Assembly (NCBI GenBank): GCA_003246935.1
Contig: QKCF01000159.1
Span: 1 to 41,210, forward strand
Reading direction: 5' to 3'
Length of the DNA stretch: 41,210 nt
Source of the DNA: Sunxiuqinia sp.
GTDB lineage: Bacteria > Bacteroidota > Bacteroidia > Bacteroidales > Prolixibacteraceae
The first letter of the stretch is position 1, and every line of letters starts with the position of its first letter. The notes beneath the pieces were generated by a model. The model was not told the origin of the DNA. It searched no databases and saw only the letters and a program-made list of their open reading frames with translations. The translations under genes and the position numbers were made by a program. Below, piece by piece: positions 28,371 to 37,310 of the stretch.

Positions 28371-31300
28371 ATGAAATATATATATTTAATCCTGTTGGGA
28401 TTGCTGGCGGTTACGCCTGCAGTGTATGCAGAAGGCAGCGGTAATGCCGATCAAATGTCGATGAACCAACCAGGCGACATAACGGTAAGTGGGAAAGTAT
28501 CCGGTGAAGACGGCAGCCCGCTTCCAGGAGTTACTGTGGCTGTTAAAGGAACGACCAACGGTACCATCACCGATTTTGACGGAAATTATAGTCTGAAGGG
28601 CTTACCCTCTAATGCGACACTGATTTTCTCGTTTGTAGGAATGGAAATGCAGGAAATCGCAGCAACCGGAGGAACCCTCAATGTCATCATGAAAGAACAA
28701 TCCATCGGCTTGGAGGAAGTGGTTGCCATTGGTTACGGTACACAACGCAAGGTTGACCTTACAGGTTCAGTTGCGATTGTTGATGCGGAAGATATGAAGA
28801 AAGTATCAAACTCAAACATCTCGACAATGCTTGAGGGAAAAGTTGCCGGTGTTCAAATTACATCCGACGGACAACCGGGCGCCGACCCTACAGTACGTAT
28901 TCGTGGTATCGGTTCGTTCGGTAGCACGTCACCTCTCTACGTTGTTGATGGTGTACCAATGGGAACAACAATACGCGATTTCTCTCCAAACGATATCGAA
29001 ACCCTACAGGTATTAAAGGATGCTTCTGCTGCCGCAATCTACGGTTCGCGTGCAGCCAACGGTGTGGTTATCATCACTACAAAGCAAGGTAAAAAGAACC
29101 AGGCTATGAAGATAGACTACAGCGGTTACGTGGGTGTCGATCAAGTGCAGGATGGAGTGTATGATGTTATGGATGCTACCCAATATGCCGAATACGTTAC
29201 GATGGCATATGGAAACAGTGGCATGGATGTTCCTGGTGGATACAATCCTGAAAGTGATAACTATTTGTATGCTGCTGACGGGACACCGTTGGTTGACACA
29301 AATTGGTTCGATGAGGCGTTCAAAACAGGTGTTCGTCAAAATCACAACATCAACTTCTCAGGAGGTGGCAATAACAATACTTACAACATCGCTCTCGACT
29401 ACTATGGCCAGAAAGGAACAATGGTAGGTGCCGGTCCGAACTTCGACCGTTACACTGCTCGTGTTAATAATACGATGGATGTTAAGTTTATCAAATTCAA
29501 AACTAACATCGTGTATAGTCACAGCAATCAGGACAATATGGCTCTTAGTAACGCTAACGAGTACGTACAGGGTCTGTATGGTGCACAATATCCGGTGATG
29601 GCTTCGGCTCTGCTTTTACCTCCAACCATTAAAGCTTACGACGAATCGACTTGGGTTCTCGACGATAAAATTTCCGCCGCATCAGAATACAACTACGACT
29701 CTTACGGTTATGGTACTTACTATGATGATGTTCATGGAGACTTGCGTGTGACGAACGTTCTTCTCACCAATAGTTTACTAAAGAGGAACTCGAAAGTTGA
29801 CCGCGTTGTAGCTTCAGGTTCTGCAAATGTAGACCTGATAGGCATGGTTGGTCGTGAGAGCAAGAATTACTCGTTAGCTTACAACCTTAACGTGTCGTAC
29901 AGCAAAACCTTAGCAAAAGACTTTACATTCGTGCCTGCATTTATACAGAGTACAACAAATTACTTGTCAAAGAGCAATGAGACGCTGTCTGAAGGCTACC
30001 GTAACTATAGCGATGCACTTATAGAAAACACGATAACCTACGATGGTAAATTTGGCCGCAGTCACATCAATGCGCTTGTTGGTCAAACATTCGAGCGTGA
30101 AGTTTTTCACACACTGACAGGTAAAGGTGTTAATATGCCCGAACCATACTATCTGCAAGTAGGCAACGCAGAGACGACATCATCAGCAAGCAGTGAAACC
30201 GAGCACGTATTGGCATCGTACATCGGTCGTGTTAACTACGATTTCGATCAAAAATACCTTCTTTCGGTAACAGCACGTCGTGATGGTTCTAGCCGTCTAT
30301 CGTCAGAAGACCGTTGGGGGTGGTTCCCATCTGTGTCCGGAGGTTGGCGTGTTGAACGTGAAAACTTCTTCCCTGTAGACAAATCGACTATCAACCTGCT
30401 TAAGGTTCGCGGTAGCTATGGTGAACTTGGTAATGAAAATATTGGTGAATACCAATACATGGATGTTATGTCGAGAGGTAACTATACCTATAGCTTTGCA
30501 AATAATAAGGTTACCGGCTCTGCAATATCAAACTATGTAAACACAGCCATCAAATGGGAAAAGAAGAAAACGCTTGACTTTGGTCTCGATCTGGGTATGT
30601 TCGACAACAAGTTGGAATTTACGTTCGATTGGTATAAGTCAACGTCAGAAGACCTTCTTTATGATGTAGCAGTTCCAGCCAATGCTGGTGTTACCAACTC
30701 AACAGTAACAATGAACGCAGCAACTATGGTTAACTCAGGTTTGGAGTTCCTGCTTGCCTATCACAATGGTCAACACGCTGTCAAGTATGACATCTCTGCA
30801 AACTTATCGACTCTTAAAAACGAAGTAACACAGTTGGGCGTTTCAAACGAACCTCGCACCGATGGCTATTGTCGTACAGAGGTAGGTCGTGAAGTTGGTT
30901 CATTTTATGGCTATGTTGCTGATGGTATCTTCCAGTCGCAATCTGAAATAGATAACAATTACAACGACGAAGGCGGGTTAGTGACTCAGAATGGCGCAGA
31001 AGCGGGTGATATAAGATACAAAGACCTCGACAATGACGGCGAAATTACCAACCTTGATCAAAAATTTCTAGGCAGTGGTATCGCGAAGATTCACTACGGT
31101 TTGAATGCACGTGTTGAATATAAAGGTTTTGATCTGAGCGTATCGACCTACGGTGCTGCAAATTTTAAAGCGGTAGATTTTGTTGATGTCACATTGCACA
31201 GCTCATATGGTGCACTTAACAAGAGTGTTGATCTTTTGAATGCGTGGACACCAGAGAACATCAACACCAATGTACCCCGCATTGCCTATAAATCGACGGG

Positions 31301-31577
31301 TTCAATCACTAACGATATGTTCAGTCAGCGTTTTATCCAGAATGCATCGTATCTGAAAATTGCTAACGTCGAACTGGGCTATAACTTCCCTAATAACTGG
31401 TTTGGTGGCAAGGTTAGCGGTGTTCGTGTCTATGCATCGGCTCAAAATTTGGCCACATTATCTAAATACAAAGGTTACAACGTAGACTTCGCCGGAGGTA
31501 CATTCACTCCTGGTTACAACTACTGTTCGTATCCAACACCACAAACCTTCATGTTTGGAGCACGCTTCTCATTCTAA
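28371..31577 (+). CDS. SusC-like TonB-dependent outer-membrane transporter
   Basis: This 1068-residue protein has a signal peptide at about 1-20 (ending AVYAE). A carboxypeptidase-regulatory-like domain at about 36-110 (VSGKVSGEDGSPLPGVTVAVKG, ITDFDGNYSLKGLP) is followed by a plug domain at about 120-235 (VAIGYGTQRKVDLTGSVAIV, VRIRGIGSFGSTSPLYVVDG) and a beta-barrel ending in aromatic FMFGARFSF. SusC proteins import oligosaccharides across the outer membrane using TonB energy with a SusD lid. It is 28 nt upstream of the SusD gene. The substrate is probably arabinan oligosaccharide, from the neighbouring enzymes. Confidence 0.97.
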   Translation: MKYIYLILLGLLAVTPAVYAEGSGNADQMSMNQPGDITVSGKVSGEDGSPLPGVTVAVKGTTNGTITDFDGNYSLKGLPSNATLIFSFVGMEMQEIAATGGTLNVIMKEQSIGLEEVVAIGYGTQRKVDLTGSVAIVDAEDMKKVSNSNISTMLEGKVAGVQITSDGQPGADPTVRIRGIGSFGSTSPLYVVDGVPMGTTIRDFSPNDIETLQVLKDASAAAIYGSRAANGVVIITTKQGKKNQAMKIDYSGYVGVDQVQDGVYDVMDATQYAEYVTMAYGNSGMDVPGGYNPESDNYLYAADGTPLVDTNWFDEAFKTGVRQNHNINFSGGGNNNTYNIALDYYGQKGTMVGAGPNFDRYTARVNNTMDVKFIKFKTNIVYSHSNQDNMALSNANEYVQGLYGAQYPVMASALLLPPTIKAYDESTWVLDDKISAASEYNYDSYGYGTYYDDVHGDLRVTNVLLTNSLLKRNSKVDRVVASGSANVDLIGMVGRESKNYSLAYNLNVSYSKTLAKDFTFVPAFIQSTTNYLSKSNETLSEGYRNYSDALIENTITYDGKFGRSHINALVGQTFEREVFHTLTGKGVNMPEPYYLQVGNAETTSSASSETEHVLASYIGRVNYDFDQKYLLSVTARRDGSSRLSSEDRWGWFPSVSGGWRVERENFFPVDKSTINLLKVRGSYGELGNENIGEYQYMDVMSRGNYTYSFANNKVTGSAISNYVNTAIKWEKKKTLDFGLDLGMFDNKLEFTFDWYKSTSEDLLYDVAVPANAGVTNSTVTMNAATMVNSGLEFLLAYHNGQHAVKYDISANLSTLKNEVTQLGVSNEPRTDGYCRTEVGREVGSFYGYVADGIFQSQSEIDNNYNDEGGLVTQNGAEAGDIRYKDLDNDGEITNLDQKFLGSGIAKIHYGLNARVEYKGFDLSVSTYGAANFKAVDFVDVTLHSSYGALNKSVDLLNAWTPENINTNVPRIAYKSTGSITNDMFSQRFIQNASYLKIANVELGYNFPNNWFGGKVSGVRVYASAQNLATLSKYKGYNVDFAGGTFTPGYNYCSYPTPQTFMFGARFSF

Positions 31578-31605
31578 AAAATAATCAAAAAAATAGGGTA
31601 TCAAT

Positions 31606-33360
31606 ATGAAAAGTTTAAATATAATTCTAACAATGTTGGCGCTTATTGGAGGCATGACAGCCTGTAATGACGCACTCGATGTTACGAACCCGAACAATCA
31701 GACAACCTACGATTTTGGCAATACAGAGTCTGATCTTCAGGAGGCTGTCATTGCATGCTATAACCGCATACGCCTTGAAGGTACATTTGCCCGCGTTGGC
31801 TACACGATGGATGCTGTACGTGGCGATGAAGTCTGGAACTCATCTCAACAATGGTATTTGGATTGTGACAATCTTAATGGTACGGCTGAGTATTTTATGT
31901 CGGAGTGGCCATGGCGTGATCTGTACCATGTTGTAAACCGTACAAATCTTGTATTGTCGAAAGTTGATGGTGTGGAGATGGCGGAAGATTCTTATAACCA
32001 GATAAAGGGACAGGCCCTTTTCCTCAGATCGCTGGCATACTATCAATTGGCAACTTATTACCAGACTGTTCCATTAATTACAGACTATGATTCTTATTCA
32101 GATATCAATACCATGTACGCATCTAACAATACGCAAGATGAGGTGTTTGACCAAATTGAGGCTGATCTCACATCGGCGATGCAAATGCTGCCATCGCGCG
32201 ATGAAGGTGGCGAGTGGGCTCAAGGTCGTGCAACAAGTGGTGCTGCTGCCGGATATTTGGCTCGTGCATTGATGTTCCGCCATAAATATTCAGAGGCTTA
32301 TGATGTACTGAAAGACATCATTGCCGGCGAAAAGTACGGACATTATCAACTTACAGCCGACTATGGTGACAACTTCAGAGAAGGTTCTGCATACGAAAAT
32401 AACTCAGAGAGTCTCTTTGAAGTTCAATTTATGGACTATGGCACAGGAGGTACCGACGAAGAGTGGACACCTGTAAATATAAGCTCAGAAGCAACTCAGG
32501 GGCACGCTGTAGAAAGTAACTATGCTTCTCAGGAATTGGGTAGCTGGGGAGACTTGGCTGGTTCTCCCTGGTTGTATAACTTATTCAAAAAAGAGAAATG
32601 TACAGATGGAAATCTCGATCCTCGGTTATACTGGACATTTGTTACATACGAATCTGAATATGATGACTATACAGACCTGAAAACTGCGGCATATCCTAAT
32701 GGAGATCCTCGTTGCAACACTGTTTATCAACAAGACATAACTGCAACTCCGTTATCGAATAATGCCCAGGGCGGTATATCAATAGCTAAGTTCACGAATG
32801 CACGCAACAACATCTATAGTTCTATTACAAACGGTTTGCACTGTGGTGTTAACTTGCGTCTGATGCGTTATAGTGATGTTTTACTGCGTGCTGCAGAATG
32901 CGAAAATGAAATCAATGGCCCAACTCAAACAGCTATCGATTACATTAACATCGTACGTGAGCGCGCTGCGCTTGCAGATCTTAAACTTGCTGACTTCCCG
33001 TCTGCTGATGCGTTATTCGAACAAATCGCAAACGTTGAACGTCCTAAAGAATTCGGTTGCGAAAACGGACGTGGTATTGACATACTTCGTTGGGGTTTCT
33101 TCTACAATTCAGATCGTCTGGATCAATTGAAGCAACATGGTTATTATAAGCTTGATGGCACAGCCAACACAGATGAGCTTACTGCCGAAACCGCTAGTGC
33201 TTCATCGTTCCAATACTTCTATAAAGGGCATGAATATTTTCCAATATATCAATCTACTCTTAATGCTAACCCTAACCTTGTTGGGAATTCGGCAAACTTA
33301 AATGAAGATAATGGACCTGCTTTCACAGCTAAATGGACTGTTCGTCCTGTTGTCGAGTAG
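31606..33360 (+). CDS. SusD/RagB-family surface glycan-binding lipoprotein
   Basis: This 584-residue lipoprotein has a lipobox ending MTAC at Cys20. The N-terminal SusD-like region with DLQEAVIACYNRIR and YHVVNRTNLVLSKVD has the TPR-like helices of the fold. IKGQALFLRSLAYYQLATYY is the conserved alpha-helical segment, and the C-terminal RagB/SusD part contains ALADLKLADFP and RPKEFGCENGRGIDILRWG. SusD forms the hinged lid of the SusC transporter on the cell surface and binds glycan. It is followed by an intercistronic hairpin and then the GH43 genes. Confidence 0.96.
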   Translation: MKSLNIILTMLALIGGMTACNDALDVTNPNNQTTYDFGNTESDLQEAVIACYNRIRLEGTFARVGYTMDAVRGDEVWNSSQQWYLDCDNLNGTAEYFMSEWPWRDLYHVVNRTNLVLSKVDGVEMAEDSYNQIKGQALFLRSLAYYQLATYYQTVPLITDYDSYSDINTMYASNNTQDEVFDQIEADLTSAMQMLPSRDEGGEWAQGRATSGAAAGYLARALMFRHKYSEAYDVLKDIIAGEKYGHYQLTADYGDNFREGSAYENNSESLFEVQFMDYGTGGTDEEWTPVNISSEATQGHAVESNYASQELGSWGDLAGSPWLYNLFKKEKCTDGNLDPRLYWTFVTYESEYDDYTDLKTAAYPNGDPRCNTVYQQDITATPLSNNAQGGISIAKFTNARNNIYSSITNGLHCGVNLRLMRYSDVLLRAAECENEINGPTQTAIDYINIVRERAALADLKLADFPSADALFEQIANVERPKEFGCENGRGIDILRWGFFYNSDRLDQLKQHGYYKLDGTANTDELTAETASASSFQYFYKGHEYFPIYQSTLNANPNLVGNSANLNEDNGPAFTAKWTVRPVVE

Positions 33361-33381
33361 AAATCATTCTCTAAAATTAGC

Positions 33382-33424
33382 GACTTCCTTATCGGCATTT
33401 TGTTTGAATGTTCATAAGGAAGTC
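33382..33424 (+). other. Intercistronic hairpin between susD and GH43
   Basis: GACTTCCTTAT and ATAAGGAAGTC form a perfect 11-bp stem with a loop of about 21 nt in the 87-nt spacer. Only TCTT follows, so it is not a strong terminator. It may be an mRNA processing or stability element that separates susCD levels from enzyme levels. Confidence 0.55.
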
Positions 33425-33447
33425 TCTTAAACTTTAAACTATTAGGC

Positions 33448-35118
33448 ATGAAACTTAAGTATTTACTGATTTTATCTATCAGCATAACTACTCTAACATT
33501 TGTAGGGTGTAAAGATGATAATAATGATGATCCTAGTGGGGGAGGCGATCCTGGCACCGATACAGATTTTACCATTCCAACATATGCCGACGACTATTCT
33601 GCGATAGCATCGTGGTCAAATCGAAACGACTGGAACCTCGCCAATGTTCACGACCCATCGGTTGCCTATTACGACGGCTATTACTACATGTACGGCACCG
33701 ACGCTTCTTATGGCAACGAGGCACAGGGGCATGGACATTTTCAGGGAAAGCGTTCAACAGATTTGGTGAATTGGAGTTGGGTAGGTGGACCTTTTTATGA
33801 TCCACCTTCTTGGGTAGCTGATTCGCTCAACGCTATTCGTTCGCGCATGGACTTGGATGCTATTGCCGCGGGTGATATATCTTACGGTTACTGGGCACCT
33901 GTAGTACGCAAAGTCAACGTTGGAGGGCAGGATATCTTGCGTATGTACTACAGCATAGTGATTGATAATTACATCAAAACTGGTGCAGTCAACACCTCTT
34001 CCAATTTTGATGGAAGCTGGACTGAACGCGCCTTTATCGGTATGTGTGAATCAACAGATCCTGCAGGGGCAGTATGGACTGACAAGGGATTTGTTACCTG
34101 TTCATCATCGGATCGCGGCCTTGACTATAATCGCTCGAGTTTAAATGACTGGAATGGATATTTCTACTATAACGCTATCGACCCTACATATAGCGTAACA
34201 CCTGAGGGCGAACATTATCTCATTCATGGGTCTTGGCATAGCGGTTTTGCCCTATTGCAACTCGATCCAACAACAGGTAAGCCGCTAAACACGCTTGGCA
34301 ATCCTTGGGCAAGCAGTGCAAGCGAACTGACAGCCAGATACGGAGAGCGGGTTGGTACACGTACAGCCGGGTCGCGTTGGCAAGGTAGCGAAGCTCCCGA
34401 AGTAATATATAAAGATGGTTACTACTATTTGTTTATGGCTTACGATGGCCTCGATGTCCCATACAATACCCGAGTGGTCAGAAGTACAAACATCGAAGGC
34501 CCATATTACGACATTACCGGGCGCAATTTCACCAATGGAGCCGGTGATTGTTATCCTATCGTAACCCATCCTTATAAATTCAATCTTAGCTACGGATGGG
34601 TCGGTATCTCGCACTGCTGTATCTTCCAAAAGGAAAATACCGACGAATGGTTCTACATGTCGCAAGGACGATTACCTGTAAACGTTGGTGGTAATGCTTA
34701 CTCCAATGCCATAATGATGGGGCATGTACGCCGCATTGTATGGTGTCCGGCCTCTACTAGCGACCCCGACGACCTGTGGCCAATAGCATTGCCCGAACGT
34801 TATGCGGCCGTGCCTGATTACGGTACGATAACCCAAGACTCGCTTGTAGGAACATGGGAGCACATAAATCTAGCATACAACTATGGCCAGCAAGATGGTG
34901 CTACTGCTCTAACTCTAAAATCTGACGGTACGATGTCGGGGGCATTGACTGGTAGTTGGAGTTACGATGCGACTAAAAAGCAACTAACCTTGGGCGATGT
35001 TATTGTTTGCGTTGAACGTGAAGTTGATTGGGAAGCGAGCCCACGCCGTGTAACGCTTGTCTATGCAGGAACTGAAAAGAATCTTAACGCAACATATTGG
35101 GGCAAGAAATCAAAGTAA
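33448..35118 (+). CDS. GH43 arabinanase lipoprotein with a C-terminal beta domain
   Basis: This 556-residue protein is exported and lipidated (lipobox VGC, Cys21). It continues with an Asp/Gly-rich linker, a GH43 five-blade propeller at about 60-455, and a C-terminal small beta-barrel domain at about 465-556 (LVGTWEHINLAYNYG...LTLKSDGTMSG) typical of bacterial extracellular endo-alpha-1,5-arabinanases. Candidate catalytic residues are Asp69 (VHDPS, base), Asp245 (AIDPT) and Glu315 (GSEAPE, acid). The lipid anchor and linker fit a cell-surface enzyme that cuts the arabinan chain before SusCD import. The sequence supports GH43 strongly; endo-arabinanase is family-based inference. The next gene starts 11 nt downstream. 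Confidence 0.93.
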   Translation: MKLKYLLILSISITTLTFVGCKDDNNDDPSGGGDPGTDTDFTIPTYADDYSAIASWSNRNDWNLANVHDPSVAYYDGYYYMYGTDASYGNEAQGHGHFQGKRSTDLVNWSWVGGPFYDPPSWVADSLNAIRSRMDLDAIAAGDISYGYWAPVVRKVNVGGQDILRMYYSIVIDNYIKTGAVNTSSNFDGSWTERAFIGMCESTDPAGAVWTDKGFVTCSSSDRGLDYNRSSLNDWNGYFYYNAIDPTYSVTPEGEHYLIHGSWHSGFALLQLDPTTGKPLNTLGNPWASSASELTARYGERVGTRTAGSRWQGSEAPEVIYKDGYYYLFMAYDGLDVPYNTRVVRSTNIEGPYYDITGRNFTNGAGDCYPIVTHPYKFNLSYGWVGISHCCIFQKENTDEWFYMSQGRLPVNVGGNAYSNAIMMGHVRRIVWCPASTSDPDDLWPIALPERYAAVPDYGTITQDSLVGTWEHINLAYNYGQQDGATALTLKSDGTMSGALTGSWSYDATKKQLTLGDVIVCVEREVDWEASPRRVTLVYAGTEKNLNATYWGKKSK

Positions 35119-35129
35119 ACACGAGAAGT

Positions 35130-36134
35130 ATGCAACGACAAATAAAAGCACTTAGTAGAATTGTATTCACCCTGATAGGTGTTGTGGTGGGGCTGCAACT
35201 TTACGCACAATCCATAATTGTGCACGACCCGGTGATGATTCGTGAGAACTCAACCTATTATATATTTGCAACAGGGATGGGGATTGACGTTTGGTCGTCG
35301 AAAGATATGAAAAACTGGACCAAAGAAAAGGCTGTATTCGATGTTGCACCTCAATGGGCTGTGGATGCTATTCCCACTTTTGAGGGACACATATGGGCAC
35401 CGGATATCTCCTATCATAATGGCTTATATTATTTGTACTATTCTGTTTCAGCCTTTGGTAAGAATACATCCTGTATCGGTGTGGCAACTAATAAGACACT
35501 CGATCCGGATGATCCTGAATTTAAATGGGTCGATCATGGTAAGGTGATTCAGTCTTACCCCGGTAAAACAGATTGGAATGCAATTGATCCCAATTTAATT
35601 CTAGATGAGGACGGAACCCCATATCTGTTTTTCGGCTCGTTTTGGAATGGTTTAAAACGTGTTCGCTTAACTCATGATTTGTTATCGGTTGATGAGGATG
35701 TTGCTGGTATTCCAACGGTAGCTTCACGTAAGGGAAAGAAAGTCGATCCAGATGAGCCATTGGAAGATGCAGGAGCTAATGCCATTGAAGGACCTTTTGT
35801 TTTTAAGAAGGGGGACTATTATTATCTTTTTGCTTCAATCGATTATTGCTGCCGTGGTGAGAAAAGTACCTACAAAATGATTGTTGGCCGCTCCGATAAA
35901 CTCACCGGCTCGTTTGCTGATAAGGATGGGAAGGATATGGCTCATGGAGGCGCTAAAATTGTTCTTAAAGGCGACAAGAACTGGCACGGCGTTGGACACA
36001 ATGCGGTCGTGAGTTTTGACGGTAAAGATTATCTGGTTTTCCACGGTTATGATGCGAAGGATGGAGGACGTCCTAAATTATTGATTCGCCGAATAACCTG
36101 GGATGAAAGTGGATGGCCAGTAGTTAGTTTATAG
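35130..36134 (+). CDS. GH43 endo-alpha-1,5-L-arabinanase, exported
   Basis: The protein has 334 residues. An open frame exists from 35097, inside the previous gene, but the ATG at 35130 is chosen because it gives a clean signal peptide (RQIKALSRIVFTLIGVVVGLQLYAQS). The GH43 triad is Asp33 (IVHDPV), Asp153 (NAIDPN) and Glu220 (NAIEGPF), plus His290 in GVGHNAV. GHIWAPDISYHNGLYYLYYS and YCCRGEKSTY are characteristic of endo-arabinanases. Length and motifs fit a single-domain AbnA-like enzyme. No lipobox is seen, so it is likely periplasmic and cuts imported arabino-oligosaccharides. It is 11 nt after the GH43 lipoprotein gene in one operon, ended by a strong terminator. Confidence 0.94.
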   Translation: MQRQIKALSRIVFTLIGVVVGLQLYAQSIIVHDPVMIRENSTYYIFATGMGIDVWSSKDMKNWTKEKAVFDVAPQWAVDAIPTFEGHIWAPDISYHNGLYYLYYSVSAFGKNTSCIGVATNKTLDPDDPEFKWVDHGKVIQSYPGKTDWNAIDPNLILDEDGTPYLFFGSFWNGLKRVRLTHDLLSVDEDVAGIPTVASRKGKKVDPDEPLEDAGANAIEGPFVFKKGDYYYLFASIDYCCRGEKSTYKMIVGRSDKLTGSFADKDGKDMAHGGAKIVLKGDKNWHGVGHNAVVSFDGKDYLVFHGYDAKDGGRPKLLIRRITWDESGWPVVSL

Positions 36135-36197
36135 CAGTGTTTAAATACGTTTTCAAGCTTAAAACGAAGTAAAAGGGTTTGGATGCTTGAAATGAAA

Positions 36198-36235
36198 AAT
36201 CCCTGACTGGAGTTTTCCTGGTCAGGGATTTTTTT
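36198..36235. terminator. Terminator of the PUL operon (possibly bidirectional)
   Basis: AATCCCTGAC and GTCAGGGATT form a stem of at least 10 bp followed by TTTTT. It separates the plus-strand GH43 operon from the convergent small gene ending at 36272. Confidence 0.9.
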
Positions 36236-36271
36236 ATCTACTAATTGTATAACTGATCTTTAAAAAATTTG

Positions 36272-36613
36272 CTAGTTCAGATGAAGAAGCGCCATCAATT
36301 CTTTTTCATGAAGTGGCTTCAGTTCGTTAACAATTCTTTCAGCTTTTTTGTCACCGTCCATCGATTCTTCTTTTTTTGTCATGTAGTATTGGAAAGAGAA
36401 AGCTAGCATTTCGTCAATGTGTTGATCTTTATAGGGGTGAATGTAGTGGAGAAACTCTGTAGCACGCTTCAGCCCGTTATAAAATAATTCAGTTTCTTGA
36501 TCATTTCGTACTTTCATAGCAGCTAATTGGTGTACGGTGCGATATAGTTTGCGGAATTCTTCCAAATTGATTTTGGTATCAGTAGCATTCCTTTTTATAT
36601 TAGCATTTCTCAT
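36272..36613 (-). CDS. Small cytoplasmic protein of unknown function, paralog A
   Basis: This 113-residue protein has no signal peptide or membrane segment, is highly charged and is predicted helical. I do not recognise the family. Typical segments are LYRTVHQLAAMKVRN, FSFQYYMTKKEE and DGDKKAERIVNELKPL. It is about 55% identical over about 98 residues to the protein at 36798-37142. The upstream ~98 bp of the two genes are also alike (about 85%, hand aligned), which indicates a duplication that included regulatory DNA. The location between GH43 and GH51 does not by itself suggest a carbohydrate role. Confidence 0.8.
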   Translation of the reverse strand: MRNANIKRNATDTKINLEEFRKLYRTVHQLAAMKVRNDQETELFYNGLKRATEFLHYIHPYKDQHIDEMLAFSFQYYMTKKEESMDGDKKAERIVNELKPLHEKELMALLHLN

Positions 36614-36711
36614 GACGTATAACTTTAAATTAACTCTTGGTAACGTTGTCTTAACAAATTTATGACAAAATGCTATTTCTACATCATGGTCACAGATGTT
36701 AAAGAATATAG
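36614..36711 (-). repeat. Conserved upstream region, copy A
   Basis: On the plus strand it contains taactttaaattaa, ggtaacgttgt, gacaaaatgctattt, atcatgg and acagatgttaaaga, all shared with copy B. On the minus strand it includes TAAATTTG, a match to the Bacteroidota -7 box, though copy B has CATATTTG there. Confidence 0.75.
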
Positions 36712-36731
36712 TTTGGAATATTTATCGCATA

Positions 36732-36767
36732 AGAAAGAGGCTATCCGGTGAAGGAAAGCCTCTTTTC
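36732..36767 (-). terminator. Terminator-like hairpin after paralog B
   Basis: GAGGCTATCC and GGAAAGCCTC pair with one mismatch, with T-rich flanks on both sides. It lies 30 nt downstream of the paralog B stop and upstream of paralog A's conserved leader. Confidence 0.7.
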
Positions 36768-36797
36768 GTTATAATTAAATGTGAACCCCCCGAAGGT

Positions 36798-37142
36798 CTA
36801 GTTTTTATAAACGAGTGACAAAAGCCCTTTATGGAAAAGTGGTTGCAATTCCCTTACGATTCTTTGAGCCTTTTTATCACCATCCAATGCTTCTTCTTGC
36901 TTTATCTTGTAATATTGAAAAGAGAAATTGATCATCTTGCTAATTTTAGGATCAATATCAGGATTTATATGATATAGAAGCTCTGCAGCTCTTTTTAGGT
37001 GTGCATGAAATAACTCGTTTTCTTTATGGTTACGAGTTCTCATTGCTACTAATTGGTGAACTGAACGGTATACATTTGTGAATTCGATTAAATCAACTGT
37101 TTTTTTTGTTGACTTCTTGCTAAGTGTATTTACATATCTCAT
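36798..37142 (-). CDS. Small cytoplasmic protein of unknown function, paralog B
   Basis: This 114-residue charged helical protein of unrecognised family includes the segments VYRSVHQLVAMRTRN, FSFQYYKIKQEE and DGDKKAQRIVRELQPL. The frame stays open upstream to 37217, but the ATG at 37142 (MRYVNTLSKK) is chosen because it matches the start of paralog A and places the conserved upstream block outside the coding region. The last ~98 residues share about 55% identity with paralog A. HQL-AM, FSFQYY and DGDKKA-RIV-EL are the strongest conserved blocks. Confidence 0.78.
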   Translation of the reverse strand: MRYVNTLSKKSTKKTVDLIEFTNVYRSVHQLVAMRTRNHKENELFHAHLKRAAELLYHINPDIDPKISKMINFSFQYYKIKQEEALDGDKKAQRIVRELQPLFHKGLLSLVYKN

Positions 37143-37241
37143 GATGGTTAACTTTAAATTAATATTAGGTAACGTTGTTTTAACAAATATGTGACAAAAT
37201 GCTATTTTATCCATCATGGGAACAGATGTTAAAGAGTATAC
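37143..37241 (-). repeat. Conserved upstream region, copy B
   Basis: The partner of copy A is aligned nearly end to end with one 1-nt length difference. Because it is more conserved than the coding sequence it precedes, it probably carries promoter, operator or leader-RNA function. Confidence 0.75.
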
Positions 37242-37261
37242 GCTGAGCTTTTTTAAAACAT

Positions 37262-37290
37262 AAAAAAGGCGTCCTTATTGGACGCCTTTT
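37262..37290 (-). terminator. Terminator of the GH51 gene
   Basis: On the minus strand AAAAGGCGTCC and GGACGCCTTTT pair, followed by further T. It is 20 nt after the GH51 stop. Confidence 0.9.
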
Positions 37291-37310
37291 GCTCTTAACT
37301 TTACTCGAAT

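Noticed and set aside
35097-35129. Earlier in-frame start for the second GH43
   Set aside because: It lies inside the preceding GH43 gene and would put a charged stretch ahead of a clean signal peptide.
37143-37217. Earlier in-frame start for paralog B
   Set aside because: The added segment is encoded by the conserved upstream block shared with paralog A, where it is not part of the gene.
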